Assembly: GCF_028291745.1 (NCBI RefSeq)
Contig: NZ_JAQGNQ010000072.1
Coordinates: 1-64,000 of the forward strand
Reading direction: 5' to 3'
From: Ramlibacter sp.
GTDB taxonomy: Bacteria > Pseudomonadota > Gammaproteobacteria > Burkholderiales > Burkholderiaceae_C
DNA: 64,000 bases
Shown here: positions 1-7,422 of the stretch, in pieces
Layout: the number at the start of each line of letters is the position of its first letter
Numbering within the stretch: position 1 is the first letter of the stretch
The notes under the pieces: generated by a model
Database searches by the model: none
Seen by the model: only the letters and a program-made list of their open reading frames with translations
What the model was told of the DNA's origin: nothing
Program-made: the position numbers and the translations under genes

Positions 1-62
1 TCACGCCGCGTCTTCTTCCGCTTGCCGGCGTACTCCGCGTCCGAGAAACTGATCTGGCTCAT
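1..62 (-). CDS. IS5-family transposase, N-terminal fragment (cut by window edge)
   Basis: The ATG at 60-62 on the minus strand opens a frame beginning MSQISFSDAEYAGKRK, the very conserved N-terminus of one group of IS5 transposases (DDE enzymes of about 310-360 residues). Only 20 codons are in the window, so no catalytic residues can be seen. A GGAG-like ribosome site lies just upstream within CAAAGGAGCC. The family assignment rests on recognising this short N-terminus. Confidence 0.6.
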   Translation of the reverse strand, partial: MSQISFSDAEYAGKRKKTRR

Positions 63-127
63 CGTGCAGGCTCCTTTGCGTCAATCAACGCGCGGCGGCA
101 TGATCGGTGGACTTAATCAGACTTTCC
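1..127 (-). mobile_element. IS5-family insertion sequence, one end (rest lies off the window)
   Basis: The element runs leftward out of the window. On the minus strand its end reads GGAAAGTCTGATTAA (127 down to 113) and is preceded by CTAA (positions 131-128), which fits the YTAR-type 4-bp target duplication of IS5 elements. About 65 bp in from the end, the transposase gene starts. The other end and the second target copy are outside the window, so the boundary is inferred from one side only. Confidence 0.6.
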
Positions 128-140
128 TTAGGTTGCGAGG

Positions 141-703
141 TCACTTGAGCAGTGCCCTCGCCGCATGCAAAGCGCCGAAAGTCACCGCAAGCAGTCCGAT
201 GTTGACGACAGCCATCGAGCCGACGACGTCAAACAGAAGCGTCGGCCTCTGGCGAACATCACACGCAGGGACGCCAGAGCGGCCTGTCTAGGGGGAATGC
301 CCCGCACCCTGAGCCTTCGAGCGACGCGCCCATACGGACTCAGCGTATCGAGCAAAGCGTCCAAAAAGATGTTCATGTTTGCGAAGAACGCGAGCACAAA
401 CAGCCCTACACAGAAAATAAACGCGAAGGTTGCCAGCCAATTCGCTGGGTCGAACCTGTGAAAGTCTAAGCGCACACCCAACACCAGGGCCGTGCTAGCG
501 AGCAGGATCTGAGGCGTCAGATTTCGCAGGTATTCCAGCAAAGGGCGCTGCCCTTCTCGAAGTAACAGCATGGACGTAACTCCGTTCGACCACCAATTGG
601 TGCACACAGCACCCCGACCGATGGAATAGTACAGAAGTCGACCCATCATCAGCGGCGGCAGCTTTTGGCCGAGGCTGTGTGAAAGCGGTCTGCGCTCGTA
701 CAC
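141..703 (-). pseudogene. Small membrane protein with an apparent C-terminal frameshift
   Basis: The frame starting at 703 (other starts at 649, 646 or 571) encodes at least two hydrophobic segments, around LTPQILLASTALVLGV and FAFIFCVGLFVLAFF. It then runs into a basic, serine-rich tail that stops at 182. In the neighbouring frame, from about 265, the same DNA reads QRPTLLFDVVGSMAVVNIGL followed by LAVTFGALHAARALLK and a stop at 141. This is a convincing final membrane helix, so a one- or two-base shift near 265 (GCCAGAGGCC) probably breaks the gene. The IS5 end lies 13 bp beyond the restored stop. The family is not recognised. Confidence 0.5.
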
Positions 704-828
704 TCCGGCAACATGGCCGAAGCGTTCGTACGGCTCTGGCGAATCCTTGCGGCTCCCGAAACTTGGAGCCGAGACCAGGATTTTCGGGAGATGGTCTCGT
801 CTTTGGGCGAGTTGTACCTGGTTGGGAT

Positions 829-2127
829 CTACGATCTGTCCGTGCGCATGCGGAAACGCGGCTTCAGACGCTGGCGGACCAGATCACCCGCGAACAGCTC
901 GTAGATCTGCTTGTGCTCCTCAGCCCTCGTCTCGATAGCCATGATCTGGTGGAACCGCAGTGAGGTAGCCACGAAGGCAAGCTTGTCGTCCTGCCGAAAG
1001 GCTGGCTGCTCGAGCACGGTGCTCTGGCCAATGAGCTCCCTCACTTCGTTAGGCGGGTAGTAGTCGTCGTCGCTGATGACACTGGCTTCAGGAAACAGCA
1101 CGACGTTGGTTCCAACCTCCGCTGTCTGAACTGAAGGAAAGACCAGTCCATCGACCTGCTTGCCGAACTGAAGCCGGAGGTATTCGAACACGACCTGTGT
1201 AGACAAGTAGCTCAGGTCATCGTTGCGGCCTTTAGGCTTTGACATCTTCTTCACGAGCGACGTGAGGAAGGTCTTCAGATGCAGGGAGTCGCGAAATCCC
1301 ACATCGAGCAGGGTGAGCTTTGGCGGTTCGACTAGCTCTAGCTTAGTCAGGTCCAGCAGCTTCACTTGGGTCGTTGGTGTCATGGCACCGCTCACAACGT
1401 TGTCACCGGTGATGGAGCGGATCTCGCTCAAGCACGTCTCCCGCTCCGGAGCACAGTAGAGGGCGGAAATGCCAGCAGGGGTCATCCGCTGACTCCCCGC
1501 CTTGTCCTTGGGCGTCGGGCCAAGCTCTGTATGTGGACTGTCCTCGATCTTCTTGGCGGCATCAAAGGTCTGCGCGGTCCTTGCTCGGTACAGCATCTGG
1601 CCCTTGCCGATGACGCGAACCACTTCAGGCTTAAGCTCCCCGCCTTCGACCGACAACATGCCGAAAACGGAGTCGAGGAAATCCTTTGCATTGGGGTTGA
1701 AGAAGCGGTGGCTGTGTCTGATGCCTGCAATGAACCGCTCCCACTTGTGGTCGTAGATGTTTAGCTCAAGGTCTCCGGCATCCGAGAAGTAGTGCCGTTC
1801 GTGGCCGTTCTCGTTCTTCAGGTTGACCTCGGGTACATGGGCCATCAGGTTGTCGAAATATGGCTCGTCCTGAAGGCCAAACCACTCGGATAGAACGATG
1901 TCGATGCTTTGAACGGCTATGTGATCGGACCCGCATTCGTAGATTAAGCCTAGTTCGTAGTCGGTCAGATCTTCTTCGGTGGCAATGTTAGTGTCTACAA
2001 GGTAGATGATGTGATCAAACAGGACGGATAAATTGACCACGAGGTCTACCTGCTTGCAGTAGTCGCACTGGCCTAGAACCCCCTTGTCAAAAACGACTTC
2101 CTTGAGCTGCTTCGGCTTGACACACCT
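829..2127 (-). pseudogene. RES-domain protein with HEPN/RES N-terminal domain, 5' end removed by IS3 fragment
   Basis: RES domains are NAD+ phosphorylases or ADP-ribosyltransferase-like toxins. The C-terminal half shows the RES pattern GQMLYRAR, then SALYCAPERETCLSEIR with the conserved Tyr, Glu and Arg. The N-terminal half resembles the HEPN/RES N-terminal domain. The first usable start inside the frame is a GTG at 2040, giving 403 aa. The reading frame stays open upstream, however, and encodes CVKPKQLKEVVFDKG then GQCDYCK, the usual cysteine-containing start of this domain. It remains open to 2127, where the IS3 end begins, and has no ATG. So only a few N-terminal residues are lost. Expression from the GTG is possible but would lack the CxxC segment. 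No separate antitoxin gene is seen. Confidence 0.65.
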
Positions 2128-2185
2128 TGGGCTGCCCCCGATTTCCCGGACACATTGAATGGCAACATGTGTTCAGGAGAGCGAA

Positions 2186-2479
2186 ATGGCTTCAAGGAAG
2201 CATTACACGGAAGAATTCAAGCGTGAGGCGGTGCGGCTGGCAACCAGCCCGGGGAACTCGATGGCCGGGGTGGCGCGCGATCTCGGGGTGAACCGCACGC
2301 TCATTGGGATCTGGGTCAAGAATGCGCAGGCTGGCAAGTACGAGATGACACCTGGCGCGCCGCTCAAGACGGAGGTTCAGAGCGAGGTGGAGCACCTGCG
2401 CCGCGAGCTGGCCAAGGTCAAGATGGAGCGCGACATCTTAAAAAAGGCGCTGGGCTACTTCGCGAAGGACCCGATGTGA
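2186..2479 (+). CDS. IS3-family transposase OrfA (HTH protein)
   Basis: The 97-residue protein starts MASRKHYTEEFKREAVRLA and contains the helix-turn-helix of transposase family 8 (GVARDLGVNRTLIGIWVK), then a leucine-rich coiled coil (EVEHLRRELAKVKMERDILKKAL). A start 27 bases upstream is also open, but the ATG at 2186 is the conserved one and has GGAGAG before it. The slippery run A6G at 2440-2446, near the 3' end, is the usual site for the -1 frameshift that makes the OrfAB fusion in this family. The fusion cannot be completed because orfB is truncated. Confidence 0.85.
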   Translation: MASRKHYTEEFKREAVRLATSPGNSMAGVARDLGVNRTLIGIWVKNAQAGKYEMTPGAPLKTEVQSEVEHLRRELAKVKMERDILKKALGYFAKDPM

Positions 2480-2550
2480 GATACGGCTTCATTGCCAAAC
2501 ATCGCGCGCAGTGGCCAGTCCGGGTGATGTGCAGGGTCCTGCAAGTCTCC
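2476..2550 (+). pseudogene. IS3 transposase OrfB, N-terminal remnant
   Basis: The frame opens with ATG at 2476, overlapping the end of orfA, and reads MRYGFIAKHRAQWPVRVMCR followed by VLQVS, the well-conserved start of IS3-family OrfB. After about 25 codons the similarity ends. A DDE integrase domain of roughly 250 residues should follow and is absent, so this is a dead fragment. Confidence 0.75.
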
Positions 2551-2551
2551 G

Positions 2552-2903
2552 CCCGTCCTGGCCGATGCGCTGAGATCGGGTCGCTGTTCCTCACCGCGCA
2601 CGCTTCACGAGTTGAGCAAGCTGCACGAGCGGCAGCCCGAGGAGGTCAAGTCGCTGATCGATGGGAGGGGCGACATAACGCGCGAAGTCGTGGCGACCTT
2701 GCGCGCGCGTGATGACCCGTGCAGTGCCTCTGTCCGCTCCCGGCCTGATTGCCGAGGCCAGCGCGGCGTGCGATCGGCTGGAGAGACTGCTGGGCCGAAT
2801 CGCTTCGCAAGGGCATGAGGCTGAACGCAAGGACCTTTCGGTCCTTCGCGCGAAAGTCTCGGCGTTGTCGCGTTGGTCGGGGTCTGACCGTCAGACCCCA
2901 TGA
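2552..2903 (+). pseudogene. ParB-like plasmid partition protein, C-terminal remnant with a frameshift
   Basis: Directly after the IS fragment the DNA reads PVLADALRSGRCSSPRTLHE then LSKLHERQPEEVKSLIDG and DITREVVATLRAR. This resembles the segment that follows the helix-turn-helix in plasmid or ICE ParB/KorB-type proteins. That frame then degenerates. From 2709 another frame continues with PLSAPGLIAEASAACDRLER and LLGRIASQGHEAERKDLSVLR and stops at 2903. The shift lies in the alternating GCGCGCGCG run at 2701-2709. The N-terminal nuclease-like domain and HTH are missing. The ParB assignment is by pattern only. Confidence 0.5.
2879..2899. repeat. Perfect 9-bp inverted repeat (hairpin) at end of the ParB-like remnant
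   Basis: GGGGTCTGA, a 3-base CCG loop, then TCAGACCCC form a perfect stem overlapping the stop region of the ParB-like remnant. There is no T-run after it, so it is not a classical terminator. It could be an operator or part of the mobilisation region that follows. Confidence 0.6.
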
Positions 2904-2990
2904 AGTCTGCCCACGCTGGTTTCAGCGGCGCCTCTTCATCGCTTTTGGCCGCTTGTGTGGCCGCCTCTGAGTCGCATATGGGCCGATTTC

Positions 2991-3026
2991 CGGTCGCTTT
3001 CGGTCCGGATACGGGTCGCTTCCGGT
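2991..3026. repeat. Short direct repeats upstream of the mobilisation genes
   Basis: CGGTCGCTTTCGGT (2991-3004) and CGGGTCGCTTCCGGT (3012-3026) form a near-exact direct repeat spaced by two helical turns. They lie in the non-coding stretch 2904-3198, which has lower GC than its surroundings. Repeats of this kind are common at oriT or as binding sites for relaxosome proteins. Which protein would bind here is unknown. Confidence 0.4.
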
Positions 3027-3136
3027 TCGCCTTGACCGACGCTGCTGGCCCTTATCGGATGGGCCGATGATTTCGTCGCCGTTTTCATCGCCTCCATCCA
3101 GCCAAATGAGGCCAATACTATTTTCATGAACGTAAG

Positions 3137-3145
3137 GCAGGATAG
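3137..3145 (-). other. Putative oriT nic site (MOBP type)
   Basis: On the minus strand the sequence reads CTATCCTGCC, which matches the YATCCTG|Y nick consensus of MOBP relaxases such as those of RP4 and R64. It lies 54 bp upstream of the MobC-like gene, the normal place for an oriT beside a mobC-relaxase pair. The expected cut is between 3138 and 3137. A seven-base match alone could be chance; the position is what makes it credible. Confidence 0.45.
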
Positions 3146-3198
3146 GCGGGCTGCCACAAAGTGGCTGCCACGCCGGCTTTCGCGCCGGGCGGCCGACC

Positions 3199-3735
3199 AT
3201 GGCAAGGTCTTCGCGTGATCGCGTGACGATCGATCTGCGCGGCATCGCCGATGCAGTGCGGGCCGCTGCCACCGACCGGAATCAGCCGGTGGCAGCGTTT
3301 GCGCGAGACGCCCTTGTGGCGGCGGCGGGTCCCTGCTCGCTTGCGACCTCACGCCTGGAGCCGCGGGTTCAGCGGTCGCCCTGCGTCACGAAACTCCATC
3401 TGCGCATGCACGCGCAAGAGGCGGAAGCGTTGATCATCAACGCGCGCCTGCTTGGCCTGAGTTACGGCGAATACGTTGGCCGGCTGGTCGTCGGTACACC
3501 GTTGCCGGCGCCGGTTGCGCAGCGTGACGCTGATCGCGCAGCGCTGCGGCATTCAACCGATCAATTGGCCGTGCTGTCCGGTGACATCAACGCGGTGATC
3601 CGGATGGTGCGTCAGGCCAAGGGCTCGGAGGCCGCGCGCGAGTACGGCGACAGTTTGCGCGGCCTCGAGGCCGACGTGCGACGGCATCTCGATCTCGCAT
3701 CCCGGTTGCTGGCCGTTCCGGAGGACGCACGATGA
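3199..3735 (+). CDS. MobC-like relaxosome accessory protein
   Basis: This 178-residue basic protein has an N-terminal MARSSRDRVTIDLRG stretch resembling a ribbon-helix-helix or short DNA-binding arm. Its second half, HLRMHAQEAEALIINARLLG and LSGDINAVIRMVRQAKGS, matches the MobC/mobilisation pattern (a helical region ending in an INQxxR-like motif). Such proteins bind near oriT and help the relaxase melt and nick DNA. Its stop overlaps the ATG of the relaxase by four bases (ATGA), so the two are translationally coupled. It sits just downstream of the nic-like site. Confidence 0.65.
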   Translation: MARSSRDRVTIDLRGIADAVRAAATDRNQPVAAFARDALVAAAGPCSLATSRLEPRVQRSPCVTKLHLRMHAQEAEALIINARLLGLSYGEYVGRLVVGTPLPAPVAQRDADRAALRHSTDQLAVLSGDINAVIRMVRQAKGSEAAREYGDSLRGLEADVRRHLDLASRLLAVPEDAR

Positions 3736-4706
3736 CCACGAACCGTATTGATGGCGTGCTGGTGCAGTGGGGCGATCGGCTGTTCTATGGATCGAATCGC
3801 CCCGTCCGAAGCCGCACCCCGGTCCTGACCGGGGCGGGCTTGCATGCCCGCGCTGACGTGCTGCGCCATCGCATCCAGGCGATCGTGGTCCGCCACGCGC
3901 CGCAAGTGATGGTCAAGGTCACCGGCGGCGGGCGAGGAATGGCTGCAATTGCGGCGCACCTGCGCTATATCAGCAAGTCCGGCCGGTTGCCCTTTGAGGA
4001 CGATCGCGCCGTGGTGCGTGACGGACGGGATGCGTTGCGCGACGTCATCGATCAATGGCGATGCGGCGGAAGCCGAATTCCCGAACACAGCGAGCGGCGG
4101 GAGGCGTTCAACATCATGCTGTCGATGCCGGCCGGGACACAGCCGGACATCGTGCGCAATGCCGCGCGCGAATTCGCGAAGGCGGAACTCTCGAATTATC
4201 GATACGTGATGGTGTTGCACACGCACCAGGCGAACCCGCACGTTCACTTGGCCGTGCGTGCCGAGGGCCGGGACGGTCGGCGGCTCAATCCACGCAAGCA
4301 GGACCTGCGGCGCTGGCGCGAGGTGTTTGCCGAGAAGCTGCGCGGCTGGGGCATCGAAGCGGAAGCCTCGTCGAAGCTCACGCGCGGCAGTCGGCATCAC
4401 AACGAACGGCTTTGGGAGCGCAAAGCACGCGAGCAGGGCCGTGTCGGTGAGCACCGCCGCAGCGCCGAGGCGAAGCTGACTCCGGCCCGCCGGGATGCGG
4501 CACAGGCCTGGTGCGAAATCGCCAAGGCGCTCGCGTCGTCGGACGATCTAGCCGATCGCGAGCTGGGCCGCTCGGTTGTCAACTACGCGCGCTGGCTGCC
4601 GGGCGTGCGCTACAACCCGCCCGAGAAGCAGCCGCAGCGGGAGTTGCCGGGGCTGGAGCGCACGATTTCGCAGCGGTCGCGGCCCGAGCCGGGCTGGGAG
4701 CGTTGA
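3732..4706 (+). CDS. MOBP-type relaxase / mobilisation nuclease
   Basis: The 324-residue protein belongs to the relaxase/mobilisation nuclease group that makes the strand-specific cut at oriT and stays covalently bound to the 5' end. The metal-binding histidine triad is visible as HTHQANPHVHLAVRAEG (about residues 163-179). A candidate catalytic tyrosine is in AHLRYISKSGR (about residue 79). The C-terminus is short and carries no helicase or primase domain, as in mobilisable rather than self-transmissible elements. No type IV secretion genes are in the window, so it would need a helper. It looks intact. The order mobC-relaxase-AbiE resembles integrated elements of other Proteobacteria. Confidence 0.75.
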   Translation: MTTNRIDGVLVQWGDRLFYGSNRPVRSRTPVLTGAGLHARADVLRHRIQAIVVRHAPQVMVKVTGGGRGMAAIAAHLRYISKSGRLPFEDDRAVVRDGRDALRDVIDQWRCGGSRIPEHSERREAFNIMLSMPAGTQPDIVRNAAREFAKAELSNYRYVMVLHTHQANPHVHLAVRAEGRDGRRLNPRKQDLRRWREVFAEKLRGWGIEAEASSKLTRGSRHHNERLWERKAREQGRVGEHRRSAEAKLTPARRDAAQAWCEIAKALASSDDLADRELGRSVVNYARWLPGVRYNPPEKQPQRELPGLERTISQRSRPEPGWER

Positions 4707-4737
4707 TCGCAGGGGCGAAGACCGGGTGCTCGACCGC

Positions 4738-5592
4738 CTACTCGGGCGTGAAGGCGGCGGAGAGCCACGCGCGCAGGTCGGCGACCACGGCGCTGAGCGT
4801 CGGCGCTGGCGCAGACAGGTTGCGTGAGAACGCTTGCCACAGCGCCTGCTTGCCTGGATCTTCAGCGAATGCATCGCTGAGTCCTTCCGGGATGGCCGTC
4901 GGCAACGGAGTGATTCGCCGTGCAAAGGTCGCCTCGATCGCCCGCCGCAGCCGACCAGGATCGAGCTCGAATCTGCGCAGCAGCATCCACACGTCGTAGT
5001 AGTCCTTCATCCGGCTGTTCGCCAGGCCGAGGATCACGATCGCGTGCAGTTTTTCGGCGATCACCGTCTCCGGTGGGTAGGCGCGCAGGCGCGGTGAAGG
5101 CAGGTCCAGCAGCACTGGTAGGTCGATGTCCTCAACACCCGGCTCGACGGCATCGCCGAAGCCGACGTCGACGACGATGGGGATGCGTGCACCAGCGAGG
5201 GCAGCCGTCGTGCGCAGGCGTGAGCCGCCGTACTCGAGGCCTTCGCGGATCGGCTGGATCTGCAGCTTGGCCGTGTCGAAGCTCACGCCGTCATCCAGCA
5301 TGATCGCCATCACCTCCCGGAAGACGACCACGAGCGCGTCCTCCGACGGATCGCCGAAGCCCAGAAGATCGAGGTCGCGGGTCGCGCGGTGCGGTTCGTC
5401 GAACCATGTCGTCACCAGCAGCGCGCCCTTGAGGACGAAGCGGTTGCGATGCGGCGACAGGCTCAGACGGTGCAACAGGCGTTCGAGCGCATAGCGCGTC
5501 AGAAGCAGTTCCAGCGGCTGCCCGCGCGCGTGCGCCAGGTTCAGCAGGCGCTGGCGCACCGAGGCGCCGACATTGCGGGGCTTGTCAGGCAT
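4738..5592 (-). CDS. abiEii: AbiEii-family nucleotidyltransferase toxin
   Basis: AbiEii is the toxin of a type IV toxin-antitoxin and phage abortive-infection system; the family transfers nucleotides to targets such as tRNA. The 284-residue protein shows the nucleotidyltransferase signature KGALLVTTWF followed by TRDLDLLG (Gly-Ser-like motif and DxD, about residues 55-77) and the downstream EKLHAIVILG plus SRMKDYYDVW motifs. A longer frame starts at 5661, but the ATG at 5592 (MPDKPRNVGA) is chosen. It overlaps the end of the antitoxin gene by eight bases, the usual coupled arrangement. The gene is intact. Confidence 0.88.
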   Translation of the reverse strand: MPDKPRNVGASVRQRLLNLAHARGQPLELLLTRYALERLLHRLSLSPHRNRFVLKGALLVTTWFDEPHRATRDLDLLGFGDPSEDALVVVFREVMAIMLDDGVSFDTAKLQIQPIREGLEYGGSRLRTTAALAGARIPIVVDVGFGDAVEPGVEDIDLPVLLDLPSPRLRAYPPETVIAEKLHAIVILGLANSRMKDYYDVWMLLRRFELDPGRLRRAIEATFARRITPLPTAIPEGLSDAFAEDPGKQALWQAFSRNLSAPAPTLSAVVADLRAWLSAAFTPE

Positions 5593-6208
5593 CGCTGGTG
5601 AGAGCGGTGAGATAGGGCTGCATCGAGGGCCAGACGCCCGCAACCTGTGCCTCGCGAGCAAGCTGCGCCGGAGTCGCCTTGCGTTGTCGCAGCGCTTGGC
5701 GCAGCCCTTCGACGACGAGCAGTTCGCCGACGGTGCGCCGATACCGGAACAGGTCCGCCACGGTCTTGGCCACGCCGAACACGGGCACCGCCGTGCCGGC
5801 GATCCTCTTGTGCTCGACGCCGCGGCGCAGTTCTTCGTCGGAGAAGCGAGCCACGCGCAGCGGCGGGTAGGTGATGCGGGGCCGCCAGTCCTTGCGGCCT
5901 ATCGCGACCCAGACCTTGGGCGGCATCTGGTCAGTCAGGCCGTGGAAGGCCAGAGCAGAGGCGAGGCAGATCACCCCCTTCGGGACCAGGCGCGCGGCTT
6001 CCGCGAGCCACTGGTGCGGGTCCAGGGCGGCATCAGGCAGCTGGTAGAGGCCGCGCGCGAGCCGGACGACTTCACCAGAGCGCTCCATGCGACTGACCGT
6101 CGTAGCCGTCACGCCTGCGGACTGGAATTCCGCTAGGCGCGTGATGCCTCGCTGCTTGAGCAGCGTCAGCGCCTGGTCGCGCTGGGTGGAGGCAAGCGGC
6201 TGGGGCAT
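5585..6208 (-). CDS. abiEi: AbiEi-family antitoxin / transcriptional repressor
   Basis: This 207-residue protein pairs with the overlapping AbiEii toxin. Its N-terminus (residues 1-60, TQRDQALTLLKQRGITRLAE and TVSRMERSGEVVRLARGLYQ) is the winged-helix AbiEi_4-type domain. The rest (ASALAFHGLTDQMPPKVW and PVFGVAKTVADLFRYR) is the antitoxin C-terminal domain. The frame is open to 6427, but conservation begins at the ATG at 6208. AbiEi proteins neutralise the toxin without stable binding and repress their own promoter through inverted repeats; a candidate operator lies about 35 bp upstream. Confidence 0.87.
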   Translation of the reverse strand: MPQPLASTQRDQALTLLKQRGITRLAEFQSAGVTATTVSRMERSGEVVRLARGLYQLPDAALDPHQWLAEAARLVPKGVICLASALAFHGLTDQMPPKVWVAIGRKDWRPRITYPPLRVARFSDEELRRGVEHKRIAGTAVPVFGVAKTVADLFRYRRTVGELLVVEGLRQALRQRKATPAQLAREAQVAGVWPSMQPYLTALTSDA

Positions 6209-6243
6209 GTTCTGAAACCTCGGATGATTGCCAGAATTATCCG

Positions 6244-6257
6244 ATGGTTTGTACCAT
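6244..6257. promoter_or_regulatory. Candidate AbiEi operator
   Basis: ATGGT-TTGT-ACCAT is a small palindrome in an unusually AT-rich stretch (6230-6260) directly upstream of the abiEi start. AbiEi proteins are known to bind inverted repeats at this position. The arms are only five bases long, so this is suggestive. Confidence 0.35.
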
Positions 6258-6448
6258 TCTGCGTTTGCGACTCCGAGAGAGAGCCGCGCCGTGCCGGGTT
6301 GCGAATCCTCGGAGATTGCTGGCCTTCTCCGAGGAAATGCAACAACGCAAAAGCGGAAGCCATGGTTTCCTCGCCGCCGGACGGGCTCGGGGGCAGGCGT
6401 TTCCTGCAAGCCTGCCCCAGCCCGCAAGCGTACGGCGCCACGCGCCGC

Positions 6449-6489
6449 GTCAAGGGTGCGCCTTCGGCCGGGCTGCGCCCGCCCTTGAC
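6449..6489. repeat. Imperfect hairpin between the AbiE operon and integrase remnant
   Basis: GTCAAGGG (6449-6456) and CCCTTGAC (6482-6489) form an eight-base stem with partly complementary GC-rich sequence inside. It sits in the roughly 300-bp gene-free stretch 6209-6518, which otherwise shows only the AbiE promoter region and no recognisable gene. A role at the border of the former mobile element is possible but not shown. Confidence 0.4.
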
Positions 6490-6518
6490 CCGGCGCGCGA
6501 CGCTGACAGGCGTCACGT

Positions 6519-6663
6519 TCAGCTACTCACCAGCCGCAGGCGCCGCGCCAGCAACGCTTCGATCGCTGCGCCCAGCTTTTCCCAGGCCACCTTCGTCTCG
6601 TCCGCGTAGTCGTACTTCAGGTAGTGGCGTCGCACGCGGCTGCCGGCGAGCACATGGTTCTGG
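6519..6663 (-). pseudogene. Tyrosine-type integrase, C-terminal remnant
   Basis: The minus strand encodes QNHVLAGSRVRRHYLKYDYA then DETKVAWEKLGAAIEALLAR and a stop at 6519. This matches the last 45 or so residues of phage/ICE tyrosine integrases, including the region of the nucleophilic tyrosine (RRHYLKYDY). An in-frame stop lies just upstream and no catalytic Arg-His box is present, so the gene is a dead 3' end. It lies at the border between the mobile remnants and the ordinary chromosomal genes, where an integrase is expected. No tRNA or direct-repeat att site was seen beside it. Confidence 0.55.
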
Positions 6664-6723
6664 CAAGGTCATGCGGCCTCCCTGGACATCACGCCAGAGA
6701 TCGTCCATCGCGAACTTGCGCGC

Positions 6724-7326
6724 TCACAGCCTTCGAATCTGCAGCTTCCGAAATTTCACCGTTCCCCCCGCGTACTGCAGCCCGATCACCCCATCCACGT
6801 CGCGTGCTTCGTCCGTCACTGCCGTCTTCACCCCATTGAGCACCACTTCCATGTGGCCCCCGCGCGCGATCACGTCCATGGTGTTCCACTGGCCGCCAGT
6901 TCGCGGCACCGGCATCGGTGCCTTCACGAGCCACACGATGGCGCCGGTGGCATAGGCGGGGTCCGGCCGCTTGTCGAAGATGTTCGCTTCGTGGCAAGTG
7001 CGATCGGTCATGGGCCGCGCATCCGTGCAGCGCACGTAGAGGCCGGAGTTGGCGTCCTCGCTTACCCAGAACTCCGCACGCACCTCGAAGTCGTGATACG
7101 TCTTCTTGGTCGCGAGGTAGTACGTGGGCTCCGTACCGGGCCGGCGGTCGGCCACGATCGCGTCTGCTTCGGCGCGCCAGTTCGCGCCACCCATGTTGTC
7201 GAAGTTGTCCATGCCCCGTCCGCCGTCGATCAGCGTTTCCCAATCGCCGGAGCCGCGCGGCATGGCGCAACCCGCGAGCGCGGCTGCCGCCGCGAGAGCG
7301 ATGGCGGCCTTCGTGATCTTCTGCAT
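6724..7326 (-). CDS. DUF1080 (3-keto-disaccharide hydrolase domain) lipoprotein
   Basis: The 200-residue protein starts MQKITKAAIALAAAAALAGC, a clear lipoprotein signal with the lipobox LAGC (Cys20). The mature part is a concanavalin-like PF06439 domain (WETLIDGGRGMDNFDNMGG, YHDFEVRAEFWVSEDANSGL, HMEVVLNGVK). Members bind or cleave sugars such as 3-keto-glycosides. The upstream ATG at 7380 adds a poor leader and is not preferred. The gene follows a sugar ABC transporter on the same strand after about 96 bp and probably acts on the same sugar in the cell envelope. The substrate is unknown. Confidence 0.75.
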   Translation of the reverse strand: MQKITKAAIALAAAAALAGCAMPRGSGDWETLIDGGRGMDNFDNMGGANWRAEADAIVADRRPGTEPTYYLATKKTYHDFEVRAEFWVSEDANSGLYVRCTDARPMTDRTCHEANIFDKRPDPAYATGAIVWLVKAPMPVPRTGGQWNTMDVIARGGHMEVVLNGVKTAVTDEARDVDGVIGLQYAGGTVKFRKLQIRRL

Positions 7327-7422
7327 GGGTTCCCCTGGGATGAAAATCGCATTGGACGGTGCGCGCCATCCGCGCGTCAAGCCGGTGCCTACCCGGGCCT
7401 CGGGCTCAGGTGCCCCGCAGCA

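Larger units (their letters stand above)
2128..2550 (+). mobile_element. IS3-family insertion sequence fragment (left end, orfA, start of orfB)
   Basis: The left end appears to be TGGGCTGCCCCCGATTTC at 2128. The element carries a complete orfA and the first 25 codons of orfB. The orfB frame stops matching at about 2550 and ParB-like sequence takes over, so the right part of the IS, including the DDE domain and right inverted repeat, is gone. It cannot move by itself. Confidence 0.7.

Noticed and set aside
713-904. Plus-strand frame MAEAFVRLWRILAAPETWSR
   Set aside because: It looks mildly protein-like, but it overlaps the RES gene's 3' end antisense, has no ribosome site and no family match.
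6166-6516. Minus-strand frame extending upstream of abiEi in another phase (MASAFALLHFLGEG)
   Set aside because: It overlaps the abiEi start and operator region and has poor composition and no homology I can recognise.
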